From positions 205,640-256,836 of the forward strand of contig SUWW01000004.1 of NCBI GenBank assembly GCA_015061285.1: a stretch of DNA of 51,197 bases, read 5' to 3'. This document shows, one piece after another, positions 44,356 through 51,197 of this stretch. The notes under the pieces were generated by a model. That model saw only the letters and a list, made by a program, of their open reading frames with translations. It had not been told where the DNA came from and did not search any database. The stretch comes from Bacteroidales bacterium (GTDB lineage: Bacteria > Bacteroidota > Bacteroidia > Bacteroidales > Marinilabiliaceae). The position numbers were made by a program, and so were the translations under genes. Numbering within the stretch: position 1 is the stretch's first letter; each line of letters starts with the position of its first letter.

Positions 44356-44389
44356 AAAGAACTCGCAATGTCAATATTGCGGGTTCTTT
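44356..44389 (+). terminator. Terminator after menD
   Basis: AAAGAACTCGCAAT (44356-44369) pairs with ATTGCGGGTTCTTT (44376-44389, one G-T pair) around a 6-nt loop. A-rich and T-rich flanks let it work for the opposing glycosidase gene too. Confidence 0.9.
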
Positions 44390-44411
44390 CATTTATATAG
44401 CTAATTATTTG

Positions 44412-46970
44412 CTATTGGTTTGGCAATAGCAAAACACCATTTAGCTGAATTTGAGCTTGAGTATCCGAGAGTTCGTCTGTGGATATTTCTATTATATCAA
44501 TATTGTTGATATTCAAATTGTTAAGCGTGTTTGGGCTGAAATATTTAGGTACAAATTCAGGGAAACCAATAGGCAAAATGGCTGTTGCAGTTTGCTTGAG
44601 CGTATTTAGGTCGACATCGGCGTAACCATTTGTTGGCTTTATTTTAGTTGAGAATGTTATGCCATCTTTATCTACGACACTGAAGTTTAGAGCGTTAATG
44701 CCTTTGATGTTGGCATAAACACGCACAATATTTCGTCCGTTATTTATTGCTCTCACTTCGTTCATAATATCACCAACATATTTTCTAACGAAGTATCGAT
44801 TGCTTGGTTTTGTGTCGATGCTAAGTTCAAGATAATCAGCCTTGTTGGTAAGGTTCGTTTGCCGATTTTCTCTAAGACCTCTATATGCTGGAATGCCAAA
44901 AATTTCAATGTGATCGTCTGTAGCTGCATTTTGTATCAATGGAATGCAGTCGTTGGTGGCTAATAGCTTTATAGAGTATGTGTTGTGAGCTTCGCTTTGC
45001 CAAAAGATAGGCGAGCCGTCAACGTTGTCGGGGTGTGTCTTGGCAACGCCATTTGAGTATGTTGTTAGGAAATATTCGGCTTTGTTGCCCCAAAACCATT
45101 TTTGAGGCAATGCACCTTCGAATTGGTTTTGCGAGGTTCTTTTTAGTATAACTTGCTCATTATTAGAGCGCCACATCGATACGTAATTAGGCATAGCTAT
45201 TACAGAATCGACCATTTCGTCGGCTATGCAACTTATATGTATGTCGGCATTTTTCGGCGCGAATGTGGGTGCTTGATGCGTGAATGCGATACTCATTTGA
45301 GTATTAGGTGTATATGCATATTCATCAACTTGAATGTTGCCTATTCTTGCAGCAAGCCATTTGTTGTCGAATTGTTTTTCGCTGCTGTAGAGTATGTACG
45401 AATAAGGCATCACGTCAACCGAATCACCTACACAGTGGTATGCATCGCTGTTGTTGTCGGTGCATTTTATGTAGAAGTTATGCCCAAGATTAGGAAGTGC
45501 AATATGTATGCGTTCAAAGCGATTGCGTATGTAGTTAACTATTTTATTTTCAGACGATTTTACAAATGGGTCTGTTGTCAATTCATGGTCTGGTATGACT
45601 TCCAAACGCCAGACGCCATCTTCTATTTTGTCTAAGAAATAGGCTCCAGTGCCACTATATTTTATTATAGGACTACTACCATGACCTGCAATTTGAACTA
45701 ATTTGTTTGCTTCAATTGGTTGAATATCAGTGTTGTTGCTATACATATATATGCTGTCAGAATTGAACAGGCTGAGGTCTTGCTTGTAGCTAACCGTAGT
45801 ATGTCCAAACGTTGTGTCGGTAGGGTAATCTGTTGATTTATAATACAATGGTATTTCGCGAGAGGTCTGTGCGGCTATAGCAGCACTGATGGCTTTTGCA
45901 GGTGTGTATGCGAGGTTTAGGTAGTGAGTTTGATATTCGGTGTTGAATGGTGCGAGCGGCGTGGGGTCGTAGGCAAACTGAGTTATCCAACCGAACCCTG
46001 CTGCGCGGAACGAACGTGCAATGGCAGGGTAGAGGTACGACCCGAGCATATCGCCTGGATCAAATTCGTAGACTATGCGAGCTTTATTAGCTGCACCTTC
46101 GTATCGCCCAATTTCATCAGGGTAAACATCTACCGATGGTAGGCAGTTGCCTTGGCGTGCGTGCCCCGTAACCAGTCCTGTTGGATACCACTGCGCTGTT
46201 ACGCCATCTATGTTGGCTTTGAAATATGTTTCGCGCACCTTACCATTGTGCGATATGTTGTAGAAAATTGGGCGTGTGCAGCCTGCATCGCGCATCGTTT
46301 GCACCATGCCGTTGATGTAGTTAAGCACGCCTTCTGGAGTGTCTGTGTGGCTCGGCTCGTTGTTAACTTCGAAGCCTACAATATTCACGTCCGAAGCCCA
46401 TCGACGGCCTGTGAATTTATTGCGATGCTGCATCAGTGCAGTGGCATATCTATGCTGACATTCAATAGCTGCCGAGTCGGAATGCACATGGTGCTTGTCG
46501 AAGCGATACGAGTAGCCGTTGGTCTTTTCGTTTGGTTCAGGGTAGCCATTGCCGAAGTTTGTTTGCAGTGTAATTATGGTGTAGATGTGGCGTTCAGCAA
46601 GTCGCATCATCAAGTAGTCGAGTAGGTCAAGATGTTCATTTTCAAGAAGATTGCCTGCTGAGTCGCTCAGTTCAACGTCCCAAAGATGGATGCGATATGC
46701 ATTGAATCCGAGTCGAGCCATGTGATAAACGTCATTGTCGATGACGTTGTAAATATTGCAATTCTGCCTTTTCATTGCGCGGTAGGCGTATGCAAAAGGC
46801 GCGGTGTAGTTGGTGCCAAAGAACACCGCCTCGCTATTGTCGTCGGCATAGCGGAAAGTGCCGCAGCTATCTATCCTTACTTCACGAAGCGTTGGAATTT
46901 CAGTTTCGTTGTTTTGATGGCAACTCGTTAGTGCACAGATTATTATGCTTGCTATTATAAATTTCTTCAT
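44412..46970 (-). CDS. Clan GH-A (GH5-like) glycoside hydrolase lipoprotein
   Basis: An 852-residue lipoprotein (lipobox ALTSC). Residues about 30-380 form a (beta/alpha)8 glycosidase like GH5/GH42: FGTNYTAPFAY, MARLGFNAYRIHLWDVELSD, YTIITLQTNFGNGYPEP, and the acid/base Glu205 in GFEVNNEPSH; Glu302 in VYEFDPGDM is the likely nucleophile. The remaining 470 residues are beta-rich with carbohydrate-binding-like modules (YLELSIDTKPSNRYFVRKYVG, NIVRVYANIKGINALNFSVV). It may split a beta-linked glycan at the cell surface. Exact family cannot be fixed by eye. It begins 12 bp after the methyltransferase stop, so it may be the last gene of the potassium operon. Confidence 0.8.
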   Translation of the reverse strand: MKKFIIASIIICALTSCHQNNETEIPTLREVRIDSCGTFRYADDNSEAVFFGTNYTAPFAYAYRAMKRQNCNIYNVIDNDVYHMARLGFNAYRIHLWDVELSDSAGNLLENEHLDLLDYLMMRLAERHIYTIITLQTNFGNGYPEPNEKTNGYSYRFDKHHVHSDSAAIECQHRYATALMQHRNKFTGRRWASDVNIVGFEVNNEPSHTDTPEGVLNYINGMVQTMRDAGCTRPIFYNISHNGKVRETYFKANIDGVTAQWYPTGLVTGHARQGNCLPSVDVYPDEIGRYEGAANKARIVYEFDPGDMLGSYLYPAIARSFRAAGFGWITQFAYDPTPLAPFNTEYQTHYLNLAYTPAKAISAAIAAQTSREIPLYYKSTDYPTDTTFGHTTVSYKQDLSLFNSDSIYMYSNNTDIQPIEANKLVQIAGHGSSPIIKYSGTGAYFLDKIEDGVWRLEVIPDHELTTDPFVKSSENKIVNYIRNRFERIHIALPNLGHNFYIKCTDNNSDAYHCVGDSVDVMPYSYILYSSEKQFDNKWLAARIGNIQVDEYAYTPNTQMSIAFTHQAPTFAPKNADIHISCIADEMVDSVIAMPNYVSMWRSNNEQVILKRTSQNQFEGALPQKWFWGNKAEYFLTTYSNGVAKTHPDNVDGSPIFWQSEAHNTYSIKLLATNDCIPLIQNAATDDHIEIFGIPAYRGLRENRQTNLTNKADYLELSIDTKPSNRYFVRKYVGDIMNEVRAINNGRNIVRVYANIKGINALNFSVVDKDGITFSTKIKPTNGYADVDLNTLKQTATAILPIGFPEFVPKYFSPNTLNNLNINNIDIIEISTDELSDTQAQIQLNGVLLLPNQ

Positions 46971-46982
46971 ATATATAAATAT

Positions 46983-47837
46983 TTACAAAGTGAGTTGATT
47001 TTCTACCCAATAATCTACTTCAATGCCTTGAGGCTCAGCTTTTTTGAGCTTTTTGTATATAGGCGAACCGTCGATGGCGTCGTGCCAAAGATCTGCAAAT
47101 ATGTAGTCGTAGTCGTTAGCGTGCTGAGCGAAGTATTCCACGGCATCGCTATTTATAATGTTAATTTTCTGTCGATTAGGTATTTGTGGTAGGATTTCGC
47201 TATTGAAAATATTTATAGCGTCGTTGCTGCAATCTACCACTGTAACACTCTCGACATTAGTCTTTTGCGATGCCATGTATGTATAATAACCCATGCCGAG
47301 ACCGAGTGTAAGCACTTTGCCGTGTGCTCGTTCTACTGGCCGATTCATAGTGAGAATTTCGTTGGGTTTTATGGCCATCCATTCGCGACCATTCTCGTGG
47401 ATAGCAGGGAAGCTGAACTCTTCATCGAAAAAGCCGAACGAGGCGAGGCGTTTGCCTTCAGCATCGATATGCATGTCGCCTGCTACAAAGAGTTCGTAAG
47501 GAGCATATTCGTCATAGCAAAGTTCAAATTCGCCTATGCGCAAAGGGTTTATATGTATGTTTTTATAGTAATCGTTTTGCTTGAAATCGTTGGCGTCGAG
47601 TTTGTGAATGGAAGGTGTTATAATCTCGTTGGCCAATTGGCGCTCAGCTATGCTATTTTCAGGGTCGATACCTATAAGCATACATAGCATCGTAGAATAC
47701 GCACGTTCTTCTATGGCTTCGCGATTGTCGTAAGCATTAAGCGCTTCGTCCATCATCTCTTTAGTTATGGCACGAGGGCTAATGTCGATATACATAGCCA
47801 ATTGGCGCATAACATTCTCATAGATAGCGGCGTCCAT
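46983..47837 (-). CDS. Class I SAM-dependent methyltransferase-like protein
   Basis: A 284-residue cytosolic protein. ATG at 47837 is chosen because it begins 2 bp after the ktrA stop; a frame open to 48083 lies inside ktrA and reads as a shadow. The C-terminal half has a spermidine-synthase-like Rossmann fold: VLTLGLGMGYYTYMAS (motif I), VTVVDCSNDAINIF, IINSDAVEYF and DYDYIFADLWHD. The first 120 residues are helical and not recognised. Substrate unknown. Cotranscribed with the potassium transport genes, apparently by position rather than function. Confidence 0.75.
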   Translation of the reverse strand: MDAAIYENVMRQLAMYIDISPRAITKEMMDEALNAYDNREAIEERAYSTMLCMLIGIDPENSIAERQLANEIITPSIHKLDANDFKQNDYYKNIHINPLRIGEFELCYDEYAPYELFVAGDMHIDAEGKRLASFGFFDEEFSFPAIHENGREWMAIKPNEILTMNRPVERAHGKVLTLGLGMGYYTYMASQKTNVESVTVVDCSNDAINIFNSEILPQIPNRQKINIINSDAVEYFAQHANDYDYIFADLWHDAIDGSPIYKKLKKAEPQGIEVDYWVENQLTL

Positions 47838-47839
47838 GA

Positions 47840-48523
47840 TTATCGACCAACTAAACGTTCTATGTTTTTCATGTCGCCTATCACCACAATGCGGTCGCCA
47901 GCTACAAAACGATATTCGGCCAAATTCTCTTCGCGTATAGCCCATTGCTTGCGCAGTTTGCTGATAATGTTTGTCTGTTCGTTTTCGTGCTTTATGGCTA
48001 CGAGCGTGAGGTCGAAGTTCTTTTTCAAATCTACTGCTGCTACAGTTTGTTGCACCAGGTCGTTGGGAATATCTATCTCGCAAACGGCATGATTCTCGTT
48101 GAGACTGAATGAGTTGTGTATCTTGGTGGATACGATTCGGTTTGCAATGGAGTTGGCAGCCTCTTCCTCAGGGTTGACAATCTCGTGAATGTCGAGTCCG
48201 CGCAGCACTTTGGTGTGAAGTGGCGAGAGCGAGCGCCCTATTACTCGTTTCACGTTGAGCTCTTTGAGTAGTGCCGCCGTCTGAACCGATGCGCCCCAAT
48301 CTTCGCCAATGGCTACAATCACTGCATCGACTTCTAAAATGGGTTGCGAACGCAACGAAACTTCATCGGTGCTGTTCATGCAAACGGTGTTGGTGAGCTT
48401 GTCTTTGAGCTCCTCAACTACGTATTCGTTGGTGTCGATGCCAATCACTTCGTGACCGTCGTCGCAGAGTCGTAGACCAAGGTTGGAACCAAAATTTCCT
48501 AATCCTATTATGATGAACTTCAT
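47840..48523 (-). CDS. ktrA: Potassium uptake regulatory subunit KtrA/TrkA
   Basis: A 227-residue cytosolic RCK protein that gates the KtrB channel in response to nucleotides. The TrkA-N Rossmann domain opens with IIIGLGNFGSNLG and a following Asp (VIGIDTNE) for NAD or ATP; TrkA-C runs from about 140 to the end (CEIDIPNDLVQQTVAAV, YRFVAGDRIVVIGD). It follows KtrB by 27 bp. Single RCK unit of about 220 residues is the KtrA type rather than the doubled TrkA. Confidence 0.93.
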   Translation of the reverse strand: MKFIIIGLGNFGSNLGLRLCDDGHEVIGIDTNEYVVEELKDKLTNTVCMNSTDEVSLRSQPILEVDAVIVAIGEDWGASVQTAALLKELNVKRVIGRSLSPLHTKVLRGLDIHEIVNPEEEAANSIANRIVSTKIHNSFSLNENHAVCEIDIPNDLVQQTVAAVDLKKNFDLTLVAIKHENEQTNIISKLRKQWAIREENLAEYRFVAGDRIVVIGDMKNIERLVGR

Positions 48524-48550
48524 TGTAAGTAGATGTTAACTTGTTGATAC

Positions 48551-50440
48551 TTATACCATTATTTCTTCTTGCGGATAGCTATAACGTAGTTTCTTCTTGG
48601 GCGAGAAGAAGCATAGTAGGAATGCCATTACGCCGATACGTCCGATGAACATGCTTAGCATAATTATTATGCGACCAGCGGTGTTGAGGTTGGACGTTAC
48701 GCCAAGACTGATGCCTGCTGTGCATATTGCCGAACTGGCTTCGAGCAGGAGGTGAGAGATGCGTATCTCGGGTGCGCAAATTTTTAGCGCAATTGTAACA
48801 AATCCGATAAATGCCAATGTGACTATAGCTATAGCAAATGCTTTACGTATCGACTGTGGCGCTATGCGTCGACCGAATATCTCGATATTGTCGCGCCCAG
48901 TGAGCACATTTCGTATGTTGAGCATACATATTGCGAACGTTGTGACTTTTATGCCGCCTCCTGTCGACATTGGTGCGCAGCCTATCCACATAAGCATTAT
49001 GGTGAATGTAAGTGAAATAGGGCTCAAGGCTTCTATAGGTACTATGTTGTAGCCTACAGTTCGTGCCGAAACCGACATAAACATCGACTTTGTCAGGCGG
49101 TCGAAAAATGAGTCGCCCGCTTGCGTGAATTGGTTCTCTGTAAATAGAAAAATGATTATGCCCACTCCAACCAAGATGAGGTGCGTATATACAGCCAATT
49201 TTGCGTTGGCGTTTATCAGATGTGAGCGATAGCGTGCTTGCGAATTGCGGTGTAGTATCGTGTTTATGACGCTTCTTATTTTGTATTTCACCCAGTTTAT
49301 GACACTCGTCTGCATAGGAAATCCCATACCACCGAAAATCACCGTGAATGCCACAATCCATTGTATGGCTCGGCAGTCGACAATAGCTACGTTGCACATG
49401 CCATCGGGAAGGCACGAGATGCCAGCATTGCAAAATGCCGATATGGCGTGAAATGCCGATACAAAGAGTATTTCGCGACTGTCGCATGTGGGCATCTGCA
49501 CCGAAAACTGATTGTAGAGCAGCCATGTGCATACTGCTTCTATTATGAACGTCACATACATGATACGTATGAGTGTCATAAGTATGCTGCTCATGCTGTC
49601 GGCGCTTACTAAGTCCTTGATGACAAGGTGGTTTTGCATAGATCCTCGCGTTATCGACAGTGCAAAAAAACATGTGAATGTCATCACGCCTATGCCGCCC
49701 ACTTGCACCAAACCAAGCACTACTATTTGTCCAAATTGTGTTAGATGTTGCGAAATATCTATTACCGAAAGTCCTGATACACAAACTGATGATGTGGACG
49801 TGAATAGTGCATCGAAGAATGTGAGTGTGCCATCGTGGCTGCGCGGTAGCAATAGCAGGGCAGTGCCTATAACTATGAATACTATGAAGCTGCCAACAAA
49901 CATTATTGTTGGGTTGGTGCGTCGCCCGAGCAGCGATAGGCCCAAGCGCGACATCTCGTTCACTGAGAGTATAAGCAGAACGAAGCTAAGAACGTACTTA
50001 TGGTTCAGAAAACTTTGAATCTGAGGCGATATGTTCGTTGCCGTCATGCTATATATGTATGCCCAAGTTATTATTGGGTATATAAGCAGATATGGCGAAA
50101 AGCGCGTGTCGCTGATGGCAGAAAGTGAGTCGACAAGTTTTAGCACCATGACTATGCCGAAAAAGATGACACAGCCTTTGTTGATGTCGAAGAGCGAATC
50201 TTGTAGTTCGGGCGATGCGCTAAAACCGACTTGAAAAATTATGTTCAGTATGCTCCACAACGCTGCCAAAATGGTGAATGTGTCGATGGCGCGCAGTGCA
50301 TTTTGACGAGCTTTGTTGTAGAAAAGACGCAACCGGTAGCGCACCAAGTTGAAAACCTGCCGATAGTTTATCTGGCTGATTTTTTTGGCTACGCCTATCG
50401 CCTTTCTGATAACCCCAACTATTTTGCTGCGAATGTCCAA
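48551..50440 (-). CDS. ktrB: Potassium transporter KtrB/TrkH family
   Basis: A 629-residue inner-membrane potassium channel-like transporter. Four M1-P-M2 repeats with selectivity-loop segments are visible: SSVCVSGLSVID, CNAGISCLPDG, SVSARTVGYN with MSTGGGIKVTT, and CTAGISLGVTS, each with the Gly that lines the filter. The first 180 residues hold additional membrane helices, so it is longer than typical KtrB (about 450) and near the long Bacteroidota type. It follows the DUF4268 gene by 11 bp and precedes ktrA. Confidence 0.93.
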   Translation of the reverse strand: MDIRSKIVGVIRKAIGVAKKISQINYRQVFNLVRYRLRLFYNKARQNALRAIDTFTILAALWSILNIIFQVGFSASPELQDSLFDINKGCVIFFGIVMVLKLVDSLSAISDTRFSPYLLIYPIITWAYIYSMTATNISPQIQSFLNHKYVLSFVLLILSVNEMSRLGLSLLGRRTNPTIMFVGSFIVFIVIGTALLLLPRSHDGTLTFFDALFTSTSSVCVSGLSVIDISQHLTQFGQIVVLGLVQVGGIGVMTFTCFFALSITRGSMQNHLVIKDLVSADSMSSILMTLIRIMYVTFIIEAVCTWLLYNQFSVQMPTCDSREILFVSAFHAISAFCNAGISCLPDGMCNVAIVDCRAIQWIVAFTVIFGGMGFPMQTSVINWVKYKIRSVINTILHRNSQARYRSHLINANAKLAVYTHLILVGVGIIIFLFTENQFTQAGDSFFDRLTKSMFMSVSARTVGYNIVPIEALSPISLTFTIMLMWIGCAPMSTGGGIKVTTFAICMLNIRNVLTGRDNIEIFGRRIAPQSIRKAFAIAIVTLAFIGFVTIALKICAPEIRISHLLLEASSAICTAGISLGVTSNLNTAGRIIIMLSMFIGRIGVMAFLLCFFSPKKKLRYSYPQEEIMV

Positions 50441-50451
50441 ATGTCAGTGCA

Positions 50452-50907
50452 TTAGAAGTTTTCGAGGTAGTCTTTCAGTTCGCTAAATGCATCTTCGAGT
50501 CGAATCATATTGTCGATGAGAAAATGTATCATGTCCGACCATTTCTCGCGGTCGTATATGTTTCCTTCTGTTCTCACGTATATACGACCAACTACGTCGC
50601 CAGCCTCTTTCACATAGTTGAAATCCCATATCACAGGTGCTTCAAAATGCGATTCGAAAAGTTTTTTGCACGATTCCATTTTCGTCCAAAGCGAAGCGGC
50701 ATGTTCCTCGGCACGACGCGAAATCTCCATAGCCACCATAGCAAAGTCGCGATTTACGTCGAAACGTAAGTCGAGACCGCGAACTCCAGTGCGGTCGCTA
50801 ATCCATTTCTTGGGTTTGCCTTTTTGTCCTGGCAGTCGGCGCGTTTTGCTCTCCATTTTGTGCCAAAACTCGTGGCGCATCAGTTGAGCCTCTTCTTTTG
50901 TATACAT
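50452..50907 (-). CDS. DUF4268-family protein
   Basis: A 151-residue soluble protein, likely first gene of the ktr operon. It matches DUF4268: RHEFWHKMESKTRRL near the start, LDLRFDVNRDFAMVAMEISRR, SCKKLFESHFEAPVIWDF and MIHFLIDNMIRLEDAFSELKDYL. No catalytic motif is seen; the family includes restriction-linked members, but nothing of that kind is adjacent. Role unknown. Confidence 0.75.
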   Translation of the reverse strand: MYTKEEAQLMRHEFWHKMESKTRRLPGQKGKPKKWISDRTGVRGLDLRFDVNRDFAMVAMEISRRAEEHAASLWTKMESCKKLFESHFEAPVIWDFNYVKEAGDVVGRIYVRTEGNIYDREKWSDMIHFLIDNMIRLEDAFSELKDYLENF

Positions 50908-51002
50908 GATATTATTTACAGATTTACTGAATGTACGATGTACGATTTATATACGATATATGATTTGCGTTTTATGTAGGAGTCACTTTGTTGATTTTTA
51001 CC

Positions 51003-51197
51003 TTAATATGTCAATGGTACCTCGTACATAGTTGCTTCGTACATAATTGTAGAATTCCTCCTTAGTACATCAATGGTACATCGTACATAGTTACCTCGTA
51101 CATAATTATAGAATTTCTCCTTAGTACATCAATGGTACATCGTACATAGTTACCTCGTACATAATTATAGAATTTCTCCTTAGTACATCAATGGTAC
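51003..51197. repeat. Tandem repeat, 59-bp period, cut by the window edge
   Basis: Units run 51003-51061, 51062-51120, 51121-51179 and a partial 51180-51197. The second and third are identical, the first is diverged. Each full copy carries GTACAT several times (four in the identical units). The preceding 95 bp (50908-51002) contain looser TACGAT repeats (TACGATGTACGAT) and no gene. Confidence 0.95.

Noticed and set aside
45153-46625. Plus-strand frames of 160 and 157 codons
   Set aside because: Both are antisense to the clan GH-A glycosidase, whose motifs are clear on the minus strand.
47838-48083. N-terminal extension of the methyltransferase frame
   Set aside because: It overlaps the 3' part of ktrA and reads as a basic low-quality sequence; the ATG at 47837 fits the 2-bp gap.
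48843-49784. 313-codon open frame on the minus strand
   Set aside because: It lies wholly within ktrB in another frame of the same strand; its translation is rich in His, Arg and Cys and shows no domain.

Overview
The window reads as a piece of a Bacteroidota chromosome, order Bacteroidales, probably from a gut or other host-associated species. The evidence is a SusC/SusD pair, a BspA-type leucine-rich-repeat protein, many lipoproteins, promoter-like TAnnTTTG -7 boxes, the absence of clear Shine-Dalgarno sequences, and menaquinone genes. I see no phage, transposase, integrase or CRISPR array. Both window ends lie inside tandem repeats (42-bp period on the left, 59-bp period on the right), so the window may be a contig that broke at repeats.

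Layout. 1-5.8 kb: tandem repeat, secreted thioredoxin-like protein, YfiR-like protein, a membrane histidine-kinase-like protein that stops after the HisKA helix pair, a small lipoprotein, and a probably cytosolic protein joining four helical repeats to a GH16 fold without catalytic residues. 5.8-11.3 kb: a very large alpha-2-macroglobulin lipoprotein with an intact thioester motif. 11.4-12.3 kb: a lone rhamnulose-1-phosphate aldolase gene with its own promoter-like box and terminator. 12.4-18.4 kb: a tight five-gene minus-strand operon for a nonulosonic-acid (KDN or sialic-acid-like) surface glycan: flippase, pyruvyltransferase-family protein, nonulosonate synthase, CMP-nonulosonate synthetase fused to a phosphatase, and a GT-B-like glycosyltransferase with sialyltransferase-like motifs.

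18.5-26.6 kb: a translationally coupled pectinesterase/GH105 pair, DEAD-box helicase, MORN-like protein, aquaporin, BspA-like protein and a 2-hydroxyacid dehydrogenase. 26.7-34.5 kb: a SusC-SusD-DUF4957/DUF5123 uptake operon. 34.9-35.4 kb: an RNA operon with SRP RNA followed by tRNA-Thr(TGT), tRNA-Tyr(GTA) and tRNA-Gly(TCC). 35.4-44.4 kb: BASS-family transporter, YgiQ radical SAM protein, FeoAB iron transporter with a 45-residue Cys-rich partner, and menF-menD. 44.4-50.9 kb: a minus-strand string of DUF4268 protein, KtrB, KtrA, a methyltransferase and a clan GH-A lipoprotein glycosidase.

Taken together, the region combines pectin and rhamnogalacturonan use (pectinesterase, GH105, RhaD and possibly the SusCD system), surface glycan production, iron and potassium uptake, and quinone synthesis. 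The points most worth following are the minimal nonulosonate operon, the catalytically dead GH16 repeat protein, the kinase without an ATPase domain, and the SRP-tRNA operon that matches the Escherichia coli thrU-tyrU-glyT order but lacks thrT-tufB.
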